Assembly: GCA_015494335.1 (NCBI GenBank)
Contig: WGBK01000286.1
Span: forward strand, 1-7,740
From: Gammaproteobacteria bacterium
GTDB lineage: Bacteria > Pseudomonadota > Gammaproteobacteria > GCA-001735895
DNA: 7,740 nucleotides
Direction: 5' to 3'
Shown: piece after piece, positions 1 to 6,526 of the stretch
How positions within the stretch are numbered: position 1 is the first letter of the stretch
Layout of the letters: each line of letters opens with the position of its first letter
Notes under the pieces: generated by a model
What the model was told of the DNA's origin: nothing
Databases searched by the model: none
The model's input: the letters and a program-made list of their open reading frames with translations, nothing else
Position numbers and translations under genes: made by a program

Positions 1-973
1 CCGTCACTTCCGGCTGCAGGTCGACGATCTCGAACAGGCGCCCGGCAGCGGCATGAAGGCTGCCGAACAGGCGCAGCGCCATCGGCAGGGGCATCACCGC
101 CTCGAAGGCAGCCAGCGACAGCAGTACCAGCATCACCAGCTCGGGGGGATCGATCATCGACTTGCGCAGCAAGCCGATCGCCACCCACAGGCTCAGCCAG
201 GCTGCCAGTTGGGTGAACAGCAGCAGACCGGCCTGGGAAAGGCCATCAAGGGCCGCGAGCCGCTTCTGGGCATCGATCCAGCCACGGCTGCTCACGTCGA
301 TGCGTTCCCTCTGCCCGGCCGATGCGCCATGCGCTTCCAGCTCCGCCATGCCCTGCAAGCCGTCCACCACTTCCGTGCGCAGTTTGGAGGCCGCTTCCAC
401 CACCCACCTCGCGGGCTGTCGACTCAGACGACCTATGGCCAGGGGCAGTAGCACGCCGGCGCAGAACAGCAGGGTCGCCAGTATGCCGCCGAACAGCGGG
501 TGATAGCCCCAGGCCACCCAGCTGATCAGGCTGCCGCCGACGAGCGCCACCGCCAGCGGCAACAGCAGCCGCAGATAGAAATCCTCGAGCCGGGTGACAT
601 CGGCGATCAGGCGGCTGAGCAGGTCGCCGCTGCGGAAACGGTCCAGCGGACTCGGCGTGATCGGTTCCAGGCGGCGGAACAGCCAGCCGCGCAGGTCCGC
701 GATGAAACGCAGTGTCGTTTCGTGGGTCACCACCCGTTCGCCGTAGCGACCCGCCGTGCGCAGGATCGCCATCGCGCGGATCACCGCCGCCGGCGAGAAA
801 TAGTTCATGCTGACGCCCGCGGCCCCGGCCAGGGCCATGGCGGCGATGAACCAGCCCGACACCGCCAGCAGGGTCACATTGGCCAGCAGCGTCAGCAGGG
901 AAAGCAGGATGCCCAGCAGCATCCAGCCGCTGCGACCGCGCATCATCCATAACAGGCGCAACAACGGACTCAT
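1..973 (-). CDS. cydC: CydC, ABC transporter subunit for cytochrome bd assembly (5' part only)
   Basis: This is the N-terminal 324 residues of CydC. The window edge removes the rest, including the whole ATP-binding domain. CydC pairs with CydD in the inner membrane as a heterodimeric ABC transporter required to assemble cytochrome bd. It was long described as a cysteine/glutathione exporter, and more recent structural work proposes a heme transporter. The translation starts MSPLLRLLW and has the expected membrane domain: a hydrophobic stretch at about residues 18-50, the block RTAGRYGERVVTHETT at about 72-87, and RLIADVTRLEDFYLR at about 121-135. His84 in that block aligns with the E. coli CydC histidine (His85) reported as a heme ligand. 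The ATG at 973-971 overlaps the cydD stop as ATGA and has a GGAGG site 7 bases upstream, so it is probably translationally coupled to cydD. Family assignment is firm; only completeness is unknown. Confidence 0.95.
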   Translation of the reverse strand, partial: MSPLLRLLWMMRGRSGWMLLGILLSLLTLLANVTLLAVSGWFIAAMALAGAAGVSMNYFSPAAVIRAMAILRTAGRYGERVVTHETTLRFIADLRGWLFRRLEPITPSPLDRFRSGDLLSRLIADVTRLEDFYLRLLLPLAVALVGGSLISWVAWGYHPLFGGILATLLFCAGVLLPLAIGRLSRQPARWVVEAASKLRTEVVDGLQGMAELEAHGASAGQRERIDVSSRGWIDAQKRLAALDGLSQAGLLLFTQLAAWLSLWVAIGLLRKSMIDPPELVMLVLLSLAAFEAVMPLPMALRLFGSLHAAAGRLFEIVDLQPEVT

Positions 974-2715
974 GCGCCGGCCTCCGCAGCCCGCAGCATG
1001 CGCCGGTAGAGACCCTCCCTTGCCGCCAGTTCGTCGTGCCGGCCCTGTTCGACAACCCGCCCCTGGTCCAGCACCAGGATGCGGTCGCAACGACGGACCG
1101 TGGACAGGCGATGGGCGACCAGGATCTGGCTGCAATGACCGGCAAGGCGGTCCAGCGCCTCGCTCACCGCCCGCTGACTGTAGCGGTCGAGATGGGCCGT
1201 GGGTTCGTCGAAGATCAGCAGCCGGGCCTGGCGCAGGAAGGCCCGGGCCAGGGCCAGGCGCTGCCGTTGTCCGCCGGAGAGGCCATGACCGCCTTCCCCG
1301 ACCGGCGTATCCAGCCCTTGCGGCAAAGCCTCGACGAAATCCAGCGCATGAGCCTGTTCCAGGGCATCGTACAAGGCTTGCTCGGACACCGAGTCCAGAC
1401 CCAGGGCCAGGTTCTCGGCCAGGCTGCCGGCGAAAAGCCGTGGCTGCTGGGGCACCCAGGCGATCTGGCGATGCCAGTCGGCCCGCTTCAGATCGCGCAG
1501 ATCCGCCCACTCCCCAGGTGGATATTCCACCTCGATACGGCCTTGGTCCGGCGGCATGAAACCCAGCAGCAGTTGCACCAGCGTGCTCTTGCCGCTGCCG
1601 GAAGGACCCACCAGGGCCAGGCGTTCGCCGGCCTTCAGCTCGAAATCCAGGCCGTCCAGCGCCGACCGCTCGCCGTAGCGGAAATGCAGCCGCCTGGCCC
1701 GCAAGCCGAAACTCGCCTCGGGGCGGAAGGAGCGCTGCCCTCCGACCGTTTCCGGTTCCGGTTGCTGCAACAGGTCGAGCATTTTCTCGGCCGCGGCCAC
1801 GGCTTCCATGCGGGCGTGATAATGGGTACCGAGGGAACGCAGCGGCAGGTAGAACTCCGGTGCCAGCAGCAGCACAAAAAAGGCGGAGCGGAACTCGACC
1901 TGGCCGAACAGCAGGCCAAAGCCCAGCAGCACCGCGACCATCGCGATGGATACCGTGGCCAGAAACTCCAGCGCCAGCGAAGACAGGAAGGCCACCCGCA
2001 GCACCCGCATGGTGGCCTGGCGGTATTCCTCGGAAAGACGGGCCATCAGGCGGGCCTCGCGACGGCTGGCATTGAACAGCTTGAGCGTGGTCAGGCCCTG
2101 CAGGGCATCGAGGAAATGCGCCGACAGGCGCGACAGCTTCTGCCATTGCTGCTGGTTGAGCCGTTCGGTGCCGCGACCGATCAGCACCATGAAGAAGGGA
2201 ATCAGAGGCGCGGTGACGATCATCACCAAGGCCGAACGGCCGTTGACCGGCAACACGAACGCCAGGATCGCCAACGGAATCCACACGGCCAGCGACATCG
2301 CAGGCAGGTAGCGGGCGAAATAGCCTTCGAGAGCTTCCACGCCGTCCACGGTCAGCGTGGTCAGCTCGCCGCTGTGACGGGCGGAAAGGTACAGCGGGCC
2401 AAGGCGGTTCAGCTTGTCGAGCAGCCGGGTCCGCAAGCGCTGCTTGACCCGTGCCGCCACGGCGAAGGAAACCCGTTCCGAGCCATAGACCAGCACTGCA
2501 CGCAGCAGGAACAGTGCCGCCATGGCCCAGAGCAAAGGCAACAGCCCGGCCAGCGGACGACCGTCGAACAGCAGGCCCTGCACCACTTCGGCCAGCAGCC
2601 AGGCCTGGCCGATCCACAGCACGCCCGCGAGGCTGCCCAGCAGGATGGCGAGGCGCAACAGTCCGCGCGAAGCGCGGCCCTGCTCGCGCAGAAAGGCCGG
2701 TACGGGTTCAGCCAT
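970..2715 (-). CDS. cydD: CydD, ABC transporter subunit for cytochrome bd assembly
   Basis: Full-length CydD of 581 residues, close to the usual size. It is an inner-membrane half transporter with an N-terminal six-helix membrane domain (about residues 20-300) and a C-terminal ATPase domain (about 335-575). Visible motifs are Walker A GPSGSGKST (about 370-378), the Q-loop VPQQPRLF (about 421-428), the ABC signature LSGGQRQ (about 479-485), Walker B LLIFDEPTAHLD (about 499-510) and the H-loop VAHR, with its His at about 535. All catalytic elements look intact. It works with CydC, which follows with a 4-base overlap, and the partner enzyme cydABX lies just upstream. I chose the ATG at 2715; an adjacent TTG at 2718 would add one residue. 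No strong ribosome site precedes either, and an in-frame TGA lies four codons before the TTG, so no longer start is likely. Confidence 0.96.
   Translation of the reverse strand: MAEPVPAFLREQGRASRGLLRLAILLGSLAGVLWIGQAWLLAEVVQGLLFDGRPLAGLLPLLWAMAALFLLRAVLVYGSERVSFAVAARVKQRLRTRLLDKLNRLGPLYLSARHSGELTTLTVDGVEALEGYFARYLPAMSLAVWIPLAILAFVLPVNGRSALVMIVTAPLIPFFMVLIGRGTERLNQQQWQKLSRLSAHFLDALQGLTTLKLFNASRREARLMARLSEEYRQATMRVLRVAFLSSLALEFLATVSIAMVAVLLGFGLLFGQVEFRSAFFVLLLAPEFYLPLRSLGTHYHARMEAVAAAEKMLDLLQQPEPETVGGQRSFRPEASFGLRARRLHFRYGERSALDGLDFELKAGERLALVGPSGSGKSTLVQLLLGFMPPDQGRIEVEYPPGEWADLRDLKRADWHRQIAWVPQQPRLFAGSLAENLALGLDSVSEQALYDALEQAHALDFVEALPQGLDTPVGEGGHGLSGGQRQRLALARAFLRQARLLIFDEPTAHLDRYSQRAVSEALDRLAGHCSQILVAHRLSTVRRCDRILVLDQGRVVEQGRHDELAAREGLYRRMLRAAEAGA
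981..985 (-). promoter_or_regulatory. Ribosome binding site of cydC inside the end of cydD
   Basis: GGAGG on the minus strand lies 7 bases before the cydC ATG and within the last codons of cydD. Together with the ATGA stop/start overlap, this fixes the cydC start and indicates translational coupling, which suits an obligate CydD-CydC heterodimer. Confidence 0.75.
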
Positions 2716-2776
2716 CAACCGAAACGGCGTTCAGCCGCCAGCCTGTCGCTCCCGTACGAGGGCAAGCGGCAACGGC

Positions 2777-2893
2777 TCAGGACGAGGAGTCGCCGTCTTC
2801 ATCCATCGTCCCGTCGGCCTCGTACCAGAGCGCGTTGATGATTCCGAAGGACAGCGCCAGCAGCACGCCCAGGATCCAGGTGAAATACCACAT
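2777..2893 (-). CDS. cydX: CydX, cytochrome bd accessory small subunit
   Basis: A 38-residue single-span membrane protein. Its N-terminus MWYFTWILGVLLALSFG is nearly the same as E. coli CydX (MWYFAWILG...), and it sits in the classical place directly after cydB. CydX binds the CydA side of the oxidase, stabilises the hemes and is needed for full activity. Residues 4-23 form the membrane helix. The tail after about residue 24 is acidic (EADGTMDEDGDSSS) and unlike the E. coli tail. The ATG at 2893 has an AGGAG ribosome site 7 bases upstream within the 22-base gap after cydB. Genes this short are often missed by automatic callers. Assignment is confident from the N-terminal motif plus context. 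Confidence 0.93.
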   Translation of the reverse strand: MWYFTWILGVLLALSFGIINALWYEADGTMDEDGDSSS

Positions 2894-2915
2894 GTCGATT
2901 CTCCTATTCTTGCGC

Positions 2916-4052
2916 TCAGTAGGCCGCGAAACGGTTCTTGATCTCGTCCACCGAGACCTTGCCCCACATCTTGTAGTAGTTCCAGGTGGTGTAGGCGATG
3001 ATGATCGGAACGAAGATGGCCGCGGCCCAGAACATCACCGTCAGTGTCAGCGGGCTGGAAGTGGCATCCCAAGCGATGAAGCTGTGCGACGGATTGCTGC
3101 TCGACGGCATGATGAACGGGAACATGGACACGCCGGCGGTCATGATCACGCCGACGATGGCCAGCGAGGAACTGAGAAAGGCCAGCGCCGAACGGCCAAC
3201 GCCGGAAAACAGCCAGGCCCCGAGCATGCCGGCGAAGCCGAGCAGCGGAAAGACCATCGTCCAGGGCATGACGCGGTAGTTGTCGAACCAGGCGCCCTCG
3301 ACCTTCTCCACCGTCTTGTGCAGCGGCGAGGTCAATTCGCCGGGGGGCGGCATGTCGATCACGCGATATCCTTCCACCCCCATGGCCAGCCAGATACCGG
3401 CGGCGGCAAACAGCAGGATCGACAGCAAGGCCATGCGCCGGGCCGCGACCCGGCTGCGATCCGCCAGTTCGTCGAGGGTACGCATCTGCAGCCAGGTGGC
3501 GCCGTGCATCGTCAGCAGGACCACCGACAGCAGGCCCGCCAGCAGCGCAAAGGGATTCAGCAGGGCCAGGAAGGAGCCGGTGTAGAAGGGCCGCAGGAAT
3601 TCGTCGAGGTGGAACGGCACGCCCTGCAGCAGGTTGCCGAAGGCAATGCCGAACACAAGGGCCGGCACCGCCGATCCGATGAACAGGGCTACATCCCACA
3701 TCCTGCGCCAACCCGGGTTGTCCAGCTTGCTGCGGTAGTCGAAGCCCACGGGGCGGAAGAACAGCGCGAACAGGGCCAGCAGCATGGCGAAGTAGAAGCC
3801 CGAAAAGGCCGCCGCGTACACCGCCGGCCAGGCCGCGAAGATGGCGCCGCCGGCGGTCACCAGCCAGACCTGGTTGCCGTCCCAGTGGGGTCCGACGGTA
3901 TTGATCATCACGCGCCGGTCGTCATCGCTCTTGCCGATGAACAGCAACAGGTTGCCGACCCCCATGTCCATGCCGTCGGTGACCGCGAAACCGATCAGCA
4001 GAACGCCGATCAGCAGCCACCAGACCAGTTTCAGAGTCTCGTAATCGAACAT
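2916..4052 (-). CDS. cydB: CydB, cytochrome bd ubiquinol oxidase subunit II
   Basis: Complete 378-residue CydB; the E. coli protein is 379 residues. It is the second large membrane subunit of cytochrome bd oxidase, structurally related to CydA, and helps form the oxidase core and a proton path. The N-terminal segment shows the conserved acidic block VTDGMDMGVGN (about 24-34) and the hallmark GPHWDGNQVWLVTAGGAIFA (about 54-73), where Trp57-Asp58 match the E. coli Trp57-Asp58. The rest is a series of hydrophobic helices, ending with a short cytoplasmic tail after TTWNYYKMWGKV. It starts 3 bases after the cydA stop, with a strong GGAGG site inside the cydA end, so it is translationally coupled to cydA. 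No defect is visible. Confidence 0.98.
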   Translation of the reverse strand: MFDYETLKLVWWLLIGVLLIGFAVTDGMDMGVGNLLLFIGKSDDDRRVMINTVGPHWDGNQVWLVTAGGAIFAAWPAVYAAAFSGFYFAMLLALFALFFRPVGFDYRSKLDNPGWRRMWDVALFIGSAVPALVFGIAFGNLLQGVPFHLDEFLRPFYTGSFLALLNPFALLAGLLSVVLLTMHGATWLQMRTLDELADRSRVAARRMALLSILLFAAAGIWLAMGVEGYRVIDMPPPGELTSPLHKTVEKVEGAWFDNYRVMPWTMVFPLLGFAGMLGAWLFSGVGRSALAFLSSSLAIVGVIMTAGVSMFPFIMPSSSNPSHSFIAWDATSSPLTLTVMFWAAAIFVPIIIAYTTWNYYKMWGKVSVDEIKNRFAAY

Positions 4053-4055
4053 GCT

Positions 4056-5627
4056 TCATCCTCCGGTTGTGGCCGTGGCGGCCGTTTCATGGTGATAGCG
4101 ACCCGTGTGCAGCGAACTGGGCCCCTTGCGCGCGAAATGGATCATCAGCCACATCTCGATGATCAGCAGCACGGTATAGAAGACAAAGAAGCCAGTCAGC
4201 GACAGGATCAGGTCTTCCTTGGTCAGGCTCGAGGCGGCGAGGAAGGTCGGCAGGATCTCGCCGATGGCCCAGGGCTGTCGACCGTATTCGGCGACGAACC
4301 AGCCGGTCTCGATGGCGATCCAGGGCAGCGGCAGCCCAAGCAGACACAGCCACAGCACCCAGCGCTTCTGCGGAATCAGGCGCCGCGCGTTGTAATAGAA
4401 GGCAAGCACGAAGATCAACAGCATGGTGAAACCGCTGGCCACCATCACGCGGAAGGACCAGAACACCGGCGCTACATGGGGGATCGAATCCTTCGCCGCC
4501 ATCCTGATCTGCTCCTCGGTGGCGTCGGTGACATTCGGCGTATAGGCCTTGAGCAGCAGTCCGTAGCCGAGATCGTCCTTGTACTCGTCGAAGAAGGCCT
4601 GGTTCTCGGCCGTGTCCTCGCCGCCTCTCAGCTTCTGCAGCAGGCCATAGGCCAGCATGCCGCGACGGATGCGCTCCTCGTTGTGCTCGATAATGTCTTT
4701 CAGACCGGTCACCTGCTCGTCGAGGGAACGGGTGGCGATAATGCCCATGACATAGGGAATCTTGAGCGCCGCATCGGTTTCCTGTGTCTCCTGGTTGGGC
4801 AGGCCGAACAGGGTAAAGGCCGCTGGCGCTTCCTCGGTTTCCCATTCGGCCTCGATCGCCGCCAGCTTGACCTTCTGCACATCGCCGATCTCGTAGCCCG
4901 ATTCGTCACCGAGCACGATCACCGAAAGCACCGAGGCCAGTCCAAAGCCGGCAGCAACAGCAAAGGAGCGCTTGGCGAAGGCCAGGTCACGCCCCTTGAG
5001 CAGGTACCAGGCGGAGATCGACAGCACGAACATGGAACCGGCCACATAACCCGCCGATACCGTGTGGATGAACTTCACCTGCGCCACCGGGTTGAGAATC
5101 AGGTCGGTGAAACTGCTCATCTCCATGCGCATGGTCTGGTAGTTGAACTCGGAACCGACCGGGTTTTGCATCCAGCCATTGGCAATCAGGATCCACAGGG
5201 CCGAGAGGTTGGTACCCATCGCGGTGAGGAAGGTCACCGCCAGGTGCTGGCGCTTCGACAGCCGCTCCCAGCCGAGGAAGAACATGCCGACGAAGGTCGA
5301 TTCGAGGAAGAAGGCCATCAGCCCCTCGATCGCCAGCGGCGCGCCGAAGACATCCCCGACATAATGGGAGTAGTAGGCCCAGTTGGTACCGAACTGGAAT
5401 TCCATGGTCAGGCCGGTGGTCACGCCGAGGGCAAAGTTGATGCCGAACAGCTTGCCCCAGAACCGGGTCATGTCCTTGTAGACTTCCTTGCCGGTCATCA
5501 CGTAGACGCTTTCCATGATCACAAGGATCCACACCAGACCGATGGTCAAGGGTACGAAAATGAAGTGGTAGAGTGCCGTCGCGGCGAACTGCAGCCGCGA
5601 CAATTCGATGAATTCCGGATCAAACAT
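4056..5627 (-). CDS. cydA: CydA, cytochrome bd ubiquinol oxidase subunit I
   Basis: Complete 523-residue CydA; E. coli CydA is 522. It is the catalytic inner-membrane subunit that oxidises quinol and carries hemes b558, b595 and d. Residues match the E. coli positions shifted by two because the N-terminus is slightly longer: His21 (E. coli His19), Glu101 and Glu109 (Glu99, Glu107), His188 and Met395 (the b558 ligands His186 and Met393), Lys254 and Glu259 in VKLAAIEAEWE (quinol site), and Glu447 before GRQPW (448-453 region). The Q-loop between about residues 250 and 390 is the long E. coli type, including DLGYGLLLKAYTPNV, not the short CioA type. The ATG at 5627 has an AGGGG ribosome site 7 bases upstream. 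Sequence and context both make this secure, and no key residue is missing. Confidence 0.98.
   Translation of the reverse strand: MFDPEFIELSRLQFAATALYHFIFVPLTIGLVWILVIMESVYVMTGKEVYKDMTRFWGKLFGINFALGVTTGLTMEFQFGTNWAYYSHYVGDVFGAPLAIEGLMAFFLESTFVGMFFLGWERLSKRQHLAVTFLTAMGTNLSALWILIANGWMQNPVGSEFNYQTMRMEMSSFTDLILNPVAQVKFIHTVSAGYVAGSMFVLSISAWYLLKGRDLAFAKRSFAVAAGFGLASVLSVIVLGDESGYEIGDVQKVKLAAIEAEWETEEAPAAFTLFGLPNQETQETDAALKIPYVMGIIATRSLDEQVTGLKDIIEHNEERIRRGMLAYGLLQKLRGGEDTAENQAFFDEYKDDLGYGLLLKAYTPNVTDATEEQIRMAAKDSIPHVAPVFWSFRVMVASGFTMLLIFVLAFYYNARRLIPQKRWVLWLCLLGLPLPWIAIETGWFVAEYGRQPWAIGEILPTFLAASSLTKEDLILSLTGFFVFYTVLLIIEMWLMIHFARKGPSSLHTGRYHHETAATATTGG
4060..4064 (-). promoter_or_regulatory. Ribosome binding site of cydB within the last codons of cydA
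   Basis: The minus-strand sequence GGAGGATGA carries the cydB ribosome site GGAGG and, overlapping its end, the cydA stop TGA. Seven bases separate GGAGG from the cydB ATG. Ribosomes finishing cydA are therefore positioned to start cydB, which favours equal amounts of the two subunits. Confidence 0.8.
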
Positions 5628-5663
5628 GCGTTTTCCCCTGTCCGTTGTTTTTTTCCATGCAAA

Positions 5664-5683
5664 CCCGGCCCCGTCAGGCCCGG
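5664..5683 (-). promoter_or_regulatory. Possible hairpin in the cydA leader
   Basis: On the minus strand the 7-base arms CCGGGCC and GGCCGGG pair with one central G-G mismatch around a six-base loop (TGACGG). The hairpin lies 36 bases before the cydA ATG, in the 88-base gap after the NifX-like gene. No run of T follows it in the cyd direction, so it does not look like a terminator for the upstream gene. It could affect mRNA stability or processing, or be fortuitous in G+C-rich DNA. Confidence 0.25.
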
Positions 5684-5689
5684 ATGCGG

Positions 5690-5703
5690 TTATTATTTTT
5701 CAA
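5690..5703 (-). promoter_or_regulatory. AT-rich block upstream of cydA, possible promoter or oxygen-regulator site
   Basis: TTGAAAAATAATAA on the minus strand is an abrupt AT-only island in G+C-rich DNA, about 63 bases before cydA. It contains AATAAT (5 of 6 to a -10 hexamer), but no good -35 lies at proper spacing. As an FNR-type site (TTGAT-N4-ATCAA) it matches 7 of 10 defined positions, which is weak. The opposite strand holds a partial ArcA-like GTTATTATT. In E. coli, cydAB is controlled by ArcA and FNR, so the location is sensible, but the match alone does not prove a site. Confidence 0.22.
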
Positions 5704-5715
5704 GCGCCCTTTTTT

Positions 5716-6054
5716 CTAGTCTTTGGGCTTGGGCGGCGGCAGCGGCAAATCGGCCACCACCGCCTGCGCGGCCTTGAGCGGATCCGTCTCCGAAGTGGTG
5801 ACCACCCGAATGCCTCGCGCTGCCATTCTACGCTTGAAACCCTCCCCACATCCAGCCGTAATCAACACATCGGCCGAATCCACCGGGTGAACATCGCCCT
5901 GAAAGGCATGCACGGACATCTCCCTGGGCAGATCCAGACGCTCGCATTCCAACAGTTCGGAAGCCGAATCGCCACAAAACATTAAAAATCTTCTGGTTTT
6001 TCCCGCATGCCCGGTAATCTTGCGGAAATTCTGACTGGTGACCGCGATTTTCAT
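5716..6054 (-). CDS. NifX/NifB-type iron-molybdenum cluster-binding domain protein
   Basis: A 112-residue soluble protein of the dinitrogenase iron-molybdenum cofactor-binding fold (NifX/NafY/NifB C-terminal type). It opens MKIAVTSQNF, followed by the family block TGHAGKTRRFLMF at residues 14-26, then LDLPREMSVHAF (40-51), DVLITAGCGEGFKRRMAARG (62-81) and TSETDP (87-92). Possible metal or cluster ligands are His16, Cys27, Cys37, His49, His56 and Cys69. The last ten residues are rich in proline and lysine. Stand-alone members occur in organisms without nitrogenase, and their role is mostly unknown. I see no nif gene here, so a part in nitrogen fixation should not be assumed. It is the first gene before cydA, 88 bases away and on the same strand, so co-transcription is plausible. 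The ATG at 6054 has a GGGG ribosome site 8 bases upstream. Domain assignment is good; function is open. Confidence 0.85.
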   Translation of the reverse strand: MKIAVTSQNFRKITGHAGKTRRFLMFCGDSASELLECERLDLPREMSVHAFQGDVHPVDSADVLITAGCGEGFKRRMAARGIRVVTTSETDPLKAAQAVVADLPLPPPKPKD

Positions 6055-6290
6055 GCCGTTTTCCCCAGGTTATCTTGTTTCAGTGAGTTCCATTGTCGCA
6101 CAGTTTCGCCCGCGGCGTGGAAGGCACGGCCAGCTGCATCACGGCAATCCTGCCGCCCAGGCCGCACAAACCGCGATCCTGACCGCCTGTCGGCCAGAGA
6201 CGCCTGGTCCGATCTCCCTGTGAAACAGCCCACACCGGATCAGCAGGCTGCCAACTAGAATTCCAGATCAGATCAACCTGCATCCGAACC
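6055..6290. other. Divergent intergenic region
   Basis: This 236-base gap separates the leftward NifX-like/cyd run from the rightward genes and should hold promoters for both. Nothing in it reads as a protein with a family motif. Leftward, GCGACA (minus strand, 6094-6099) and GATAAC (6069-6074) resemble -35 and -10 elements, but their 19-base spacing is too long to trust. Rightward, TAGAAT at 6256-6261 is the best -10 candidate. No operator, riboswitch or small RNA is recognisable by eye. Confidence 0.5.
6256..6261 (+). promoter_or_regulatory. Possible -10 element for the small protein gene at 6291
   Basis: TAGAAT matches the TATAAT consensus at 5 of 6 positions and would give a short leader of about 23 bases before the ATG at 6291. 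No acceptable -35 hexamer lies 16-18 bases upstream, so this rests on the -10 alone. Confidence 0.22.
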
Positions 6291-6464
6291 ATGAGCACCA
6301 CCACGACCTTGACCGCCCGTCACGACGACGAAGACAAGACCCTGTTCCTGACCGCCAGGGAGCGCTTGCGCTATTTCGGCGACAGCCCCCTGCCCCGCCC
6401 CGCCGAAGAACCGCCGCGCGACCGACGGCTGCTGCGCCTGTTGCGCCTGCTGCGCCGCCGCTGA
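6291..6464 (+). CDS. Small hypothetical protein with C-terminal Leu-Leu-Arg repeats
   Basis: A 57-residue open reading frame that I do not recognise as any named family. It starts MSTTTTLTARHDDEDK, has a central segment LTARERLRYFGDSPLPRP (about 20-37), a charged and proline-rich stretch, and ends with three Leu-Leu-Arg triplets plus two arginines (47-57), which could form a cationic amphipathic helix. Codon use supports it: 51 of 57 codons end in G or C, as in the neighbouring real genes. Against it, no clear ribosome site precedes the ATG. It lies 62 bases before the reductase gene on the same strand, but a possible promoter sits between them, so co-transcription is uncertain. There is no signal peptide or membrane helix. 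It may be a small cytosolic protein that binds nucleic acid or membrane, but that is only inference from charge. Confidence 0.5.
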   Translation: MSTTTTLTARHDDEDKTLFLTARERLRYFGDSPLPRPAEEPPRDRRLLRLLRLLRRR

Positions 6465-6493
6465 GGCGACTGGCCTGGACCCGCTGCCGGCGC

Positions 6494-6499
6494 TACACT
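6494..6499 (+). promoter_or_regulatory. Possible -10 element of the reductase gene
   Basis: TACACT, within GCTACACT, lies 27 bases before the ATG at 6527. The same octamer occurs before the YbjN-type gene at 7474-7481. It matches the -10 consensus at 4 of 6 positions, and no convincing -35 is present at 16-18 bases spacing. The repeated use before two start codons is the main support. Confidence 0.3.
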
Positions 6500-6526
6500 G
6501 AAGGGCTACTGTCAGCGAGGTAAACC

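Noticed and set aside
246..1145. A 299-codon minus-strand frame across the cydC/cydD junction
   Set aside because: It is out of frame with both real proteins and rich in Arg, Gly and Ala. The true cydC frame starts at 973 and runs off the left edge.
1036..2838. A 600-codon plus-strand open frame opposite cydD
   Set aside because: It is antisense to cydD with its intact ABC motifs, has low-complexity Gln/Arg/His composition, and shows no family motif.
5664..5700. Hairpin followed by a T-rich tract read on the plus strand, resembling a terminator
   Set aside because: No plus-strand gene ends upstream of it, the stem has a mismatch, and the T tract lies several bases beyond the stem and is interrupted by A.
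2451..5777. A very long plus-strand open frame of 1108 codons opposite cydX, cydB and cydA
   Set aside because: It is antisense to three certain genes. Its product is rich in His, Gln, Arg and Gly with no domain, as expected from the complement of G+C-biased codons.
6080..6304. A 74-codon minus-strand frame in the divergent intergenic region
   Set aside because: It has no ribosome site or family motif, overlaps the start of the better-supported plus-strand frame at 6291, and has Trp/Arg/Gly-rich random-looking composition.
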